Below, one piece after another: positions 8,160-15,660 of a DNA stretch of 59,070 nt. The stretch's first letter is position 1, and every line of letters starts with the position of its first letter. The position numbers were made by a program, and so were the translations under genes. Below the pieces are notes generated by a model. It saw only the letters and a list, made by a program, of their open reading frames with translations, was not told where the DNA came from and ran no database searches. The stretch covers positions 1-59,070 of the forward strand of contig JABJKS010000104.1 of the NCBI GenBank assembly GCA_018660265.1, given 5' to 3'. The stretch comes from Rhodospirillaceae bacterium (GTDB lineage: Bacteria; Pseudomonadota; Alphaproteobacteria; GCA-2731375).

Positions 8160-9503
8160 TTAAAGCCCATAGGCTTGAGCCAACAGAATAATGGGATGGG
8201 GCACTGTTTGCGGGACATTATCGGCCAATCGCTCCATACCCTGGCGCAAATGGTCGGCGGCCAAAGGACATTCGGAAACCACCCATTGGCTGTCCGGTTT
8301 CAAGGCTTGTCTGGCCGCAGGCTTACCCACTTTCAGGGCGACATCAAAATTTTCCTTCATGATCCCCCAAGCCCCGCCATGACCGGAGCATCGTTCCACC
8401 ACCGTGACCTCTGTATCCGGGATCAGGCGCAACATCTCGGCCCCCTTGGCGCCCATATTCTGGGCCCGTGCATGACAGGCCAGATGTAAAGTCACCCCAC
8501 CCGACAAGGGCGTTAGACCATCTGCAAGGCCGTCCTCCTTGGCCAGGGAAACCATATATTCGGTGATGTCATAGGTATTTTCAGATAGACGCCGCACCGC
8601 TTCATCACCGGGCAACAACAATGGCCATTCCGATTTCAACATCAGGGCACAAGAAGGCACCAGGGCGATCACCGCATAACCCTGATCGATCCAGTCCGCC
8701 ATTTCCCCGGCAACCTTGCGCGCGTTGGCGGCAACCTGTTCCAGATCCCCCTGTTCCCACGACGGCATGCCGCAGCAGGACGGATAGGCAACCGCGGTCT
8801 CAACACCATTATGGGCCAGTACGGAACGGGCTGCAGCACCCATGGCGGGTTCATTGAAATTTGCAAAGCAGGTGGCGTAGATCACCGCCTTGCGGCCATG
8901 GCTGGGCGCTTTCGCATTCAGTGGAAGCGCCGTTTTAGCGCTATCCAGGAATGTCTCACTATTGAATTTTGGTAGCGCGGCGTCACGATGAATACCGGCC
9001 ACATCTTCAAGCATATTGCGCATGCCGAAGTTTCCTTCGGCAGTGGCCCAGTTGGCCAACCCCGCAACCTTACCTGCCCATTTGCCATTGCGGTCTGTTT
9101 TCGACAGTTGCTTACGTTGAAAACCAACCCCGCCACCTTGAATTGTACCAGCCCGTTCGGCGGCGCGATAGCGCAGCATCAGATGGGGAAAATCCAAATT
9201 AAACTCATGCGGCGGCACATAAGGGCATTTCGTCATGTAGCACATATCGCAAAAAGTGCAGGCATCCACGACGTCTGCAAAGGCGTTTGAGTGGACTGTA
9301 TCCAGCTCTCCGGACGGGCTGTCGTCGATCAGATCAAACAGCCGGGGGAAACTATCGCACAGATTGAAGCAGCGACGACAGCCATGACAAATATCAAAGA
9401 CCCGCCGCACCTCAGCATCAATTTTACCTGGATCGAGAAAATCCGGTTCCGTCCAGGGAATGGGATGACGGGTTGGCGCCTCGAGACTGCCTTCCTTACT
9501 CAT
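8160..9503 (-). CDS. GlpC/heterodisulfide-reductase-like (4Fe-4S) CCG-domain protein
   Basis: A 447-residue iron-sulfur protein. Two ferredoxin-type cluster motifs lie near the N-terminus: CHGCRRCFNLC and CTFCDMCYMTKCP, each with an additional downstream Cys-Pro or equivalent ligand. Two cysteine-rich CCG domains follow, visible as SCCGMPSWEQGDLE and CHARAQNMGAKGAEML with ERCSGHGGAWG. The architecture matches GlpC and HdrD-like subunits that pass electrons between flavoproteins and quinones or thiols. In this neighbourhood it probably delivers electrons to the rubrerythrin peroxidase encoded upstream; that is inference. AGGGAG lies 10 bases before the ATG. It is the first gene of the operon with DUF3501 and carbonic anhydrase. 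An Irr-box-like repeat lies at 9544-9558 in its promoter region. Confidence 0.9.
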   Translation of the reverse strand: MSKEGSLEAPTRHPIPWTEPDFLDPGKIDAEVRRVFDICHGCRRCFNLCDSFPRLFDLIDDSPSGELDTVHSNAFADVVDACTFCDMCYMTKCPYVPPHEFNLDFPHLMLRYRAAERAGTIQGGGVGFQRKQLSKTDRNGKWAGKVAGLANWATAEGNFGMRNMLEDVAGIHRDAALPKFNSETFLDSAKTALPLNAKAPSHGRKAVIYATCFANFNEPAMGAAARSVLAHNGVETAVAYPSCCGMPSWEQGDLEQVAANARKVAGEMADWIDQGYAVIALVPSCALMLKSEWPLLLPGDEAVRRLSENTYDITEYMVSLAKEDGLADGLTPLSGGVTLHLACHARAQNMGAKGAEMLRLIPDTEVTVVERCSGHGGAWGIMKENFDVALKVGKPAARQALKPDSQWVVSECPLAADHLRQGMERLADNVPQTVPHPIILLAQAYGL

Positions 9504-9543
9504 TTTGATATTCTCCCTTCAGTTTGACGCATTGGAAAATACT

Positions 9544-9558
9544 TTACAATCATTCTAA
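9544..9558 (-). promoter_or_regulatory. Irr-box (ICE)-like inverted repeat upstream of Fe-S operon
   Basis: On the minus strand this reads TTAGAATGATTGTAA, an imperfect inverted repeat TTAGAA-N3-TTGTAA. It is close to the TTAGAA-N3-TTCTAA form I recall for alphaproteobacterial iron control elements bound by Irr. It lies 41-55 bases upstream of the start codon of the GlpC-like gene. The same arrangement and the same TGA-containing centre occur upstream of rubrerythrin (10301-10317), and irr itself is encoded 1 kb away. Confidence 0.55.
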
Positions 9559-9579
9559 TGTATAACGAAAACGGAAAGA

Positions 9580-9607
9580 AAGGGGGAACCTTTGCGGCAT
9601 CCCCCTT
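9580..9607 (-). terminator. Hairpin terminator downstream of rubrerythrin
   Basis: An 8-bp stem AAGGGGGA / TCCCCCTT with a 12-base loop, followed on the minus strand by TCTTTCCGTTTTCGTT. It lies about 110 bases after the rubrerythrin stop codon. It would end the rubrerythrin transcript (including repeat copy 1 in its 3' end) before the promoter of the Fe-S operon. Confidence 0.6.
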
Positions 9608-9617
9608 CCCCTGTTCC

Positions 9618-9694
9618 AGAGCAATTTTCAACTAATTGGATTCGCGCATGCGATCTAAGTGATTGGTTCAATTGCTCTTATCTTAAGGTCCTGA
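9618..9694. repeat. Structured intergenic repeat, copy 1
   Basis: A 61-base block bounded by AGAGCAATT and AATTGCTCT (an inverted repeat, 9618-9678), followed after two bases by one 14-base unit TCTTAAGGTCCTGA (9681-9694). A second copy of equal block length and the same orientation lies at 10793-10897. The block can fold into a hairpin closed by its ends. It sits between the rubrerythrin stop codon and the terminator hairpin. Confidence 0.75.
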
Positions 9695-9715
9695 ACATGC
9701 ATTAAAGAAACATGC

Positions 9716-10135
9716 TTAGTCGTCGAGGTTATCCAAGGCTTTTTGAAAGCGACCAGCGTGGCTTTTTTCCGCTTTCGCCAAGGTTTCAAACCAATCGGCG
9801 ATTTCCTCAAAACCTTCCTCACGCGCGGTCCGGGTCATGCCAGGGTACATATCTGTGTACTCATGGGTCTCGCCGACCACAGCGGCCTTCAAATTAGCCG
9901 CCGTCGGGCCAATAGGCTCACCTGTTGCGGGGTCGCCTGTCTCTTCCAGGAATTCCAGGTGCCCGTGCGCATGACCGGTTTCACCTTCCGCGGTCGAGCG
10001 GAATACCGTAGCGACATCGTTGTAGCCTTCCACATCGGCTTTTTGCGCGAAATACAGATAACGCCGGTTTGCTTGGCTTTCGCCCGCGAAGGCGTCTTTC
10101 AAGTTCTGTTCGGTTTTAGTTCCTTTGAGCGACAT
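9716..10135 (-). CDS. Rubrerythrin (diiron domain only)
   Basis: A 139-residue erythrin-type ferritin-like protein. The four-helix diiron centre is visible as [22 protein letters not shown] (ExxH), [13 protein letters not shown] and [12 protein letters not shown]. Unlike classical rubrerythrin it has no C-terminal rubredoxin CxxC-CxxC domain, so it needs an external electron donor. The GlpC-like Fe-S protein encoded next to it is the natural candidate. Known family activity: reduction of hydrogen peroxide. GGGAGAGAG precedes the ATG. An Irr-box-like repeat overlaps the end of irr upstream (10301-10317), suggesting Irr control. Confidence 0.93.
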   Translation of the reverse strand: MSLKGTKTEQNLKDAFAGESQANRRYLYFAQKADVEGYNDVATVFRSTAEGETGHAHGHLEFLEETGDPATGEPIGPTAANLKAAVVGETHEYTDMYPGMTRTAREEGFEEIADWFETLAKAEKSHAGRFQKALDNLDD

Positions 10136-10273
10136 TTTTCTCTCTCCCTATTGCTATCAAAAAGCTTTGTTTTCGAAACAACCGAATTCAAAGCTACCGT
10201 TTTAAGATCTGCCTTTGCACTGACACGGCAATCGGCCCGCGCCTACAGTCAATCTGTCATCTACTTCATATGG

Positions 10274-10298
10274 AAAAAACCAGCTTCGGCGTCAAGCC
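10274..10298 (-). terminator. Weak terminator after irr
   Basis: On the minus strand GGCTT and AAGCT form a 5-bp stem (one G-T pair) around a 7-base loop, followed three bases later by TTTTTT. It lies 20 bases after the irr stop codon. The stem is short, so partial read-through into rubrerythrin is plausible. Confidence 0.35.
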
Positions 10299-10300
10299 TT

Positions 10301-10317
10301 TTTAGAATGATCCTAAT
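10301..10317. promoter_or_regulatory. Irr-box (ICE)-like inverted repeat upstream of rubrerythrin
   Basis: TTTAGAATGATCCTAAT is an inverted repeat TTAGAA-TGA-TCCTAA with a single mismatch. It touches the irr stop codon and lies about 165 bases upstream of the rubrerythrin start. It closely matches the box before the Fe-S operon at 9544-9558 in sequence and half-site spacing. Confidence 0.55.
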
Positions 10318-10773
10318 TTATGCGGTACTACGCAGGCGCACGACAATATCAACACGCGACACTTCCATGTCCGACGGCAGGTCCATTAGCCCGATTGAGT
10401 TGATCCGGGCACCCGGTTCGCCTGGCGCGCCCAGAATTTCCGGCGTTTCCAGAATATCCGCAATTTCACCAGTATCTTCAAAAAAGAAATGCTGATGCTC
10501 GTCAACATTGGTATCGAAATAGCTGCGCGTGGAGTCGACCACAACCTGGCGCAATAGTCCGGCAGCGGTAAATTGATGCAGCGTGTTGTACACCGTCGCC
10601 AAACTGACCTTTATGTCAGAATTCTGCGCGCTTTCATAAAGGCTTTCCGCCGTGACGTGATGGTTACCGTGGCCAAAAAGCAGTTGCGCCAAGGCCAATC
10701 TCTGCCGTGTCGGACGCAACCCCACAGCACGCAAATTTCGCACCGCCTCAACATTAGGTCGTACATCAACCAT
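10318..10773 (-). CDS. irr: Iron response regulator Irr (Fur family)
   Basis: A 151-residue Fur-superfamily repressor/activator of the Irr branch, which in alphaproteobacteria senses iron through haem rather than free Fe2+. The winged-helix DNA-binding domain occupies residues about 10-85 (LRAVGLRPTRQRLALAQLLF ... VSLATVYNTLHQFTAAGLL). The dimer/haem domain has the His-rich DEHQHFFFEDTGEI of Irr. The CxxC structural zinc motif of classical Fur is absent, as expected. No N-terminal Cys-Pro haem motif is seen. The ATG at 10773 is preferred, with AGGGA 8 bases upstream. It is divergent from fabA-fabB-fabI, a gene order conserved in many alphaproteobacteria. Confidence 0.93.
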   Translation of the reverse strand: MVDVRPNVEAVRNLRAVGLRPTRQRLALAQLLFGHGNHHVTAESLYESAQNSDIKVSLATVYNTLHQFTAAGLLRQVVVDSTRSYFDTNVDEHQHFFFEDTGEIADILETPEILGAPGEPGARINSIGLMDLPSDMEVSRVDIVVRLRSTA

Positions 10774-10792
10774 GGTTTCAATCCCTATGGTA

Positions 10793-10897
10793 AGAGCAAT
10801 ATTCAATCAATTTGTATCGTTTACGCGACTGAGGCATTCGATTCAATTGCTCTATTCTTAAGTATTTGTTCTTAAGTGTCCGATCTTAAGAGCCTGA
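10793..10897. repeat. Structured intergenic repeat, copy 2, with three 14-base units
   Basis: A 61-base block (10793-10853) bounded by AGAGCAAT and AATTGCTCT aligns without gaps to copy 1 at 9618-9678. It is followed by the same two-base gap and then three tandem 14-base units starting at 10856, 10870 and 10884, each opening TCTTAAG. Copy 1 has only one unit. The block begins 19 bases upstream of the irr start codon, so it is probably part of the irr leader or promoter. Confidence 0.75.
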
Positions 10898-11237
10898 GCT
10901 CATCTTTTACAAATGTCCGCTATTCAAAACGAACATCTACCAAGATATTGCCAGCAAAACTACAGCCGCGACTCTATCGCCGGCCCCATTGTCATAATCG
11001 TATACCACTGAATCATAGTACGAAACCGGCAAATAGCAAGTCTGTGGCACCGTATCAATATATCCCACCGCAGCCTCATAATTTGATATTTTCATCTAAA
11101 TCGGCCCGATTATGCCGCTCGATTTGGTTTGTTGGCGGGCTGAATTGAGGTAGACTGTAGACACTGGATACACCTCAAACGGGGTCTCCGGACCTCACAT
11201 TTGTCGTAATTTTCGTAATATTTTATGGTGATAACCA
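10898..11237. other. Intergenic region between irr and fabA
   Basis: About 340 AT-richer bases that must hold the fabA promoter and perhaps part of the irr promoter. I see no convincing sigma-70 pair, no further Irr-like box and no terminator; no open frame here looks coding. Confidence 0.4.
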
Positions 11238-11756
11238 GTGACCGATAACTTCATATTTGAACCTAAATCCAGTTACGGACGGGATGACTTGTTGGAATGC
11301 GGCCATGGCCGCCTGTTTGGGCCCGGTAATGCCAGATTGCCCCTGCCGCCCATGCTGATGTTTGACCGCATTACCTCCATTACCAAGGATGGCGGCACCT
11401 TTGGCAATGGCCAGGCCACAGCGGAATTTGATATTACGCCGGACCTATGGTTTTTCGACTGTCATTTCGAATCCGATCCGGTCATGCCCGGCTGCCTTGG
11501 CCTGGACGCCATGTGGCAATTGGTGGGGTTTTTCATGGGCTGGAACGGCCTGCCAGGCAAAGGCCGGGCGTTGAGCTGCGGCAAGGTCAAGTTCACGGAC
11601 ATGGTGCTGCCAACGACGAAATTGGTAACGTTCGAGATTAATATAAAACGGTTGGTCAATCGCCGGCTGGTCCTGGCCACGGCGGATGCCGTCACCAGAG
11701 CCGACGGCGAATTGATGTTTGAAGCGGAAGATCTGCGGGTCGCCTTATTTAGCTGA
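11238..11756 (+). CDS. fabA: 3-hydroxydecanoyl-ACP dehydratase/isomerase
   Basis: A 172-residue FabA. The hotdog-fold enzyme dehydrates 3-hydroxydecanoyl-ACP and isomerises the trans-2 product to cis-3, the branch point to unsaturated fatty acids. The catalytic His lies in [13 protein letters not shown] and the acidic partner in [15 protein letters not shown], both as in the family. Length is normal. The start is GTG, with GGTG 7 bases upstream; no in-frame ATG precedes the conserved N-terminus. It leads the fabA-fabB-fabI cluster; a 93-base gap separates it from fabB. Confidence 0.96.
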   Translation: MTDNFIFEPKSSYGRDDLLECGHGRLFGPGNARLPLPPMLMFDRITSITKDGGTFGNGQATAEFDITPDLWFFDCHFESDPVMPGCLGLDAMWQLVGFFMGWNGLPGKGRALSCGKVKFTDMVLPTTKLVTFEINIKRLVNRRLVLATADAVTRADGELMFEAEDLRVALFS

Positions 11757-11849
11757 TATTGTTCGGCTATTTGTTTTGTTGCACCATTACAGCCGCAATA
11801 TTGTGTCGGGTGCGTAGCGTGTTCGGATTGTTATAGATAGGTTAAATTC

Positions 11850-13082
11850 ATGCGTAGGGTCGTCGTTACAGGACTGGGGATCATCTCCTCAATCGGCAAT
11901 AACAAGGATGAAGTCGCGGCCTCTTTGCGAGAGGGGCGCTCGGGCATTGTGGCGCAGCCTGAATATGCGGAATATAAATTCCGCTCCCAGGTTGCGGGCA
12001 CCCTGAAGATCGATTTGGCTGAACATATTGACCGCAAAGCCCTGCGCTTCATGGGCGACGGGGCAGCTTACAATTACCTGGCCATGCAACAGGCAATTGA
12101 GGATTCTGGCCTGGCGCCAGAGGATATCTCGAACGAGCGCACGGGCATCATCGTCGGCTCCGGCGGGCCATCCACATCGAACCAGGTCTGGGCCGCTGAT
12201 ACGGCGCGGGAAAAAGGTGCCAAACGGGTCGGCCCTTACATGGTGACCCGTTGTATGTCATCAACCACGTCCGCGGTACTGGCAACCCAATTTAAGATCA
12301 AGGGGCTGAACTATTCCATCGTGTCCGCCTGCTCCACCTCGGCCCATTGCATCGGCAGCGCGGCGGAACAAATCCAGTTCGGCAAACAGGACGTCATGTT
12401 CGCGGGCGGTGGCGAAGAATTGCATTGGACCCTGTCCGTACTGTTCGATGGCATGGGTGCCATGTCGTCCAAGTTCAACGATACGCCCGAACGCGCCTCC
12501 CGTCCCTATGACGTTGATCGGGACGGCTTCGTCATCTCGGGCGGCGGCGGCCTGCTGGTGTTGGAAGAGCTGGAGCATGCGAAGGCCCGCGGTGCCAAGA
12601 TTTATGCGGAATTAACGGGCTATGGCGCCACATCCGACGGTCACGATATGGTCCAGCCATCGGGCGATGGCGCGGTACGCAGCATGCGCCAGGCCTTGGC
12701 CACACCAAGGGCTGCTGGGGCCAGCAAGCCCATTGGCTATATCAATGCCCATGGCACCGGTACGCCGGTGGGTGATCCACCGGAAATGGGCGCGGTGCGC
12801 GAAGTCTTCGGGAACGAAATACCCCCCATCGCGTCAACCAAATCCCTGACCGGCCATGCCCAGGGTGCCGCCGGGGTGAATGAGGCGATCTACTCACTGA
12901 TCATGATGGAGGGTGATTTCATATCCGCCTCTGCCAATATTGAGAACCTGGACCCTGCCTTCGAAGGCGTTCCCGTGGTTCGCGAACGCATTGATAACGC
13001 CGGTTTGGTGTCGGTGATGTCCAACAGCTTCGGCTTTGGCGGCACCAATGCCACATTGATCTTCGATCGGTTTGAAGCCTAG
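11850..13082 (+). CDS. fabB: 3-oxoacyl-ACP synthase I
   Basis: A 410-residue condensing enzyme that elongates cis-3-decenoyl-ACP and other acyl-ACPs with malonyl-ACP. The catalytic triad Cys161 (SACSTSAHC), His301 ([12 protein letters not shown]) and His336 ([12 protein letters not shown]) is complete. The glycine-rich C-terminus [13 protein letters not shown] is intact. Placement directly after fabA marks it as FabB rather than FabF. It is followed by fabI after 47 bases. Confidence 0.95.
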   Translation: MRRVVVTGLGIISSIGNNKDEVAASLREGRSGIVAQPEYAEYKFRSQVAGTLKIDLAEHIDRKALRFMGDGAAYNYLAMQQAIEDSGLAPEDISNERTGIIVGSGGPSTSNQVWAADTAREKGAKRVGPYMVTRCMSSTTSAVLATQFKIKGLNYSIVSACSTSAHCIGSAAEQIQFGKQDVMFAGGGEELHWTLSVLFDGMGAMSSKFNDTPERASRPYDVDRDGFVISGGGGLLVLEELEHAKARGAKIYAELTGYGATSDGHDMVQPSGDGAVRSMRQALATPRAAGASKPIGYINAHGTGTPVGDPPEMGAVREVFGNEIPPIASTKSLTGHAQGAAGVNEAIYSLIMMEGDFISASANIENLDPAFEGVPVVRERIDNAGLVSVMSNSFGFGGTNATLIFDRFEA

Positions 13083-13129
13083 GGCGGAAATATTCGGGAA
13101 AACAAAAAGTCGTAAAAATGGGGAACCCA

Positions 13130-13933
13130 ATGACGGAAGCGGCCAACAATCAACTCATGGCAGGAAAGCGCGGCCTGGTATTGGGCATCGCGAACGACCA
13201 CTCTATCGCCTATGGCATCGCCCGGGCCCTCCATGGTGCCGGTGCGGAGCTGGCCCTGACCTATCAGGGTGAAGGCTTCCAGAAACGGGTGGCGCCCTTG
13301 GCAGCGTCCCTGGATTGCGATTTGCTGATGCCGTGCGACGTGACCGACGGGGACAGTATGGACGCGCTGTTTAGCGCTATCGGGGAAAAATGGGGCGGTC
13401 TGGATTTTCTGGTCCATGCCATTGCCTATTCCGATCGGGCGGAGTTGAGCGGCCGTTATGTCGACACCACGCGGGAGAATTTTGTTCAGACCCTGTCCAT
13501 CTCATGCTTCTCATTCACGGATCTGGCCCGCCGTGCCGCAGCCATGATGCCCAATGGGGGTTCTATGGTGACGTTGAGCTTCCTTGGTGCCCATCGCGTA
13601 ATGCCGTCTTATAACGTCATGGGCGTGGCGAAGGCGGCGTTGGAGACCTCGGTCAAATATCTGGCCGAAGATCTTGGCAAGGACAACGTCCGGGTCAACG
13701 CAATCTCTGCCGGGCCCATGCGCACCCTGGCCGGCGCGGTCATTGCGGATGGCCGTTATGTGCACAAATATGCCGGTGAACATGCGCCGTTGCAAAATGG
13801 CCTGGACCTGGAAGCGGTTGGTAACAGTGGGCTATACCTCCTATCGGATCTGTCCAGCGCGGTCACCGGTGAAATCATGAACGTGGACAACGGCTTTTCC
13901 CTGATCGGCATTCCCCGACCCGACAGCGCCTGA
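13130..13933 (+). CDS. fabI: Enoyl-ACP reductase (NADH)
   Basis: A 267-residue SDR-fold enoyl-ACP reductase that completes each cycle of fatty-acid elongation. The nucleotide-binding opening KRGLVLGIANDHSIAYGIA and the catalytic YNVMGVAKAALE (Tyr-x6-Lys) identify FabI. SAGPMRTLAG and the C-terminal loop are conserved. The ATG at 13130 is preferred over 13118 because TGGGGA lies 5 bases before it. It ends the fab cluster, 9 bases before the gamma-glutamyltransferase start. Confidence 0.95.
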   Translation: MTEAANNQLMAGKRGLVLGIANDHSIAYGIARALHGAGAELALTYQGEGFQKRVAPLAASLDCDLLMPCDVTDGDSMDALFSAIGEKWGGLDFLVHAIAYSDRAELSGRYVDTTRENFVQTLSISCFSFTDLARRAAAMMPNGGSMVTLSFLGAHRVMPSYNVMGVAKAALETSVKYLAEDLGKDNVRVNAISAGPMRTLAGAVIADGRYVHKYAGEHAPLQNGLDLEAVGNSGLYLLSDLSSAVTGEIMNVDNGFSLIGIPRPDSA

Positions 13934-13942
13934 CAACGGTTG

Positions 13943-15658
13943 ATGCCCCACCTTCTCGTTTTACTCTTGCTGTTTTTGCCCAGCATCGCCTGGGCACAAA
14001 GCAGCGCGATCATCTCCAACAAAGACCGTCACCACCCTGTTTATGCCGCCAACGGCGTGGTTGCCAGCCAGGAAGCGCGCGCCACCAATGTAGGCGTGAA
14101 TATTCTGGCGCACGGGGGCAATGCCATTGATGCTGCCGTGGCCGTGGGCTTCACCCTGGCGGTGACATTGCCCCGGGCCGGCAACCTGGGCGGCGGCGGT
14201 TTTATGATGCTGCATCACAGGGGCAGCGGCGAAACCCTGGCCCTGGATTATCGGGAAATGGCGCCCGGGCTGGCCCACCGGGACCTTTACCTGGACAACA
14301 AGGGTAATGTGGACAAGGACAAGGCGCGTTTTTCCCACGCCTCCGTCGGGGTGCCGGGCACGGTTGCCGGTTTGGTGGAGGCCCACCGCCGTTATGGCGA
14401 TCTATCACTGGCCCAGGTCATGGCCCCGGCTATCGCCTTGGCAGAAAATGGCCTCGCAGTCACGCCCGGCCTGGCGCGCAGCCTGGCCAAGCGGCAGAAA
14501 CGTCTGTCAAAATGGCCGGCCAGCGCGGCGGTGTTCTACAAACCCGACGGCAGTCTTTATCAAATTGGCGATACCCTGGTGCAAAGCGACTTGGCCAAAA
14601 GCCTGCGCCGTATTGCCACGACCGCCGGACGGGATTTCTACACCGGTGAAACCGCCAAGGCCATCGCAGCGGAAATGCGCCGCCACGACGGCCTGATAAC
14701 ACTGGCTGATCTGGCCGCCTATAAACCCGTCTGGCGGCAGCCTGCATGGGGCAATTATCGCGGCCACAAAATCGCCTCCATGCCGCCACCATCATCGGGT
14801 GGAGTGCATCTGATCCAGATGCTGAATATGCTGGAAGGCTACCCCCTGGCTGCGACAGGCCACAACAGCGCCGTTAGCTTACATACCATGGTCGAGGTCA
14901 TGAAATTGGCCTACGCGGATCGGGCCCAGCATTTGGGCGATCCGGACTTTTGGCAGGTACCTATAAAGGGCCTTACAGCCAAAGCCTATGGCAAAAGCCT
15001 CGCCGCCCGGATCGATCCGCTACGGGCGCGGCCATCGGCGGAGATCAAACATGGCAACCCCGCCCCCTACGAGAGCAACGAGACCACGCATTTTTCCGTC
15101 ATGGACAAGGCGGGCAATGTGGTCAGCAATACCTATACCCTGAATTTCAGCTTTGGCACCGGCATCGTAGCTGCGGGCACGGGCATTCTGTTGAACAACG
15201 AAATGGATGATTTCTCCGCCAAGCTCGGCGTGCCCAATGCCTTTGGTCTGCTGGGGGGAGAGGCCAATGCCATTCAGGGCGGCAAACGTCCGCTAAGTTC
15301 CATGACGCCCACTATTGTTTTCAAGGATGGACAGCCATTGTTGGCCACGGGCAGTCCCGGCGGCTCTCGCATCATCACCATGGTGTTGCAAATTCTGCTC
15401 AACGTCATCGACCATGGTATGAATATCGCCGAGGCCACAGCCGCCCCCCGCATCCACCATCAATGGCTGCCGGATAAATTATTCCTGGAGCAAGGGATAA
15501 GCCCGGACACCCTGGCCCTGTTGGCCCAGCGCGGCCATAAGCTGACGCCGTCCAGGGCGGCGGGCAGTGTTCAATCGGTCATGCAGACACCCGACGGTAG
15601 CGGTTTTTTAGGTGCCTCCGACCCAAGAAGTCTGGGTGCCTTGACTGCCGGGTATTAA
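13943..15658 (+). CDS. ggt: Gamma-glutamyltransferase
   Basis: A 571-residue periplasmic Ntn-hydrolase, made as a proenzyme that cleaves itself into large and small subunits. A signal peptide (MPHLLVLLLLFLPSIAWAQS) leads. The large subunit shows NVGVNILAHGGNAIDAAVAVG and the gamma-glutamyl contact area around GNLGGGGFMML. The autocatalytic Thr opens the small subunit in NETTHFSVMDKAGN, followed by GSPGGSRI, which forms the oxyanion region. Function: hydrolysis or transfer of the gamma-glutamyl group of glutathione. It starts 9 bases after fabI and may be co-transcribed. It converges on the flavoprotein gene with only 2 bases between the stops, leaving no room for a terminator. Confidence 0.94.
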   Translation: MPHLLVLLLLFLPSIAWAQSSAIISNKDRHHPVYAANGVVASQEARATNVGVNILAHGGNAIDAAVAVGFTLAVTLPRAGNLGGGGFMMLHHRGSGETLALDYREMAPGLAHRDLYLDNKGNVDKDKARFSHASVGVPGTVAGLVEAHRRYGDLSLAQVMAPAIALAENGLAVTPGLARSLAKRQKRLSKWPASAAVFYKPDGSLYQIGDTLVQSDLAKSLRRIATTAGRDFYTGETAKAIAAEMRRHDGLITLADLAAYKPVWRQPAWGNYRGHKIASMPPPSSGGVHLIQMLNMLEGYPLAATGHNSAVSLHTMVEVMKLAYADRAQHLGDPDFWQVPIKGLTAKAYGKSLAARIDPLRARPSAEIKHGNPAPYESNETTHFSVMDKAGNVVSNTYTLNFSFGTGIVAAGTGILLNNEMDDFSAKLGVPNAFGLLGGEANAIQGGKRPLSSMTPTIVFKDGQPLLATGSPGGSRIITMVLQILLNVIDHGMNIAEATAAPRIHHQWLPDKLFLEQGISPDTLALLAQRGHKLTPSRAAGSVQSVMQTPDGSGFLGASDPRSLGALTAGY

Positions 15659-15660
15659 AA

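Noticed and set aside
10841..10897. Possible CRISPR-like array from TCTTAAG units
   Set aside because: Units are 14 bases with no spacers of constant length and no cas genes; better described as tandem units of the intergenic repeat.
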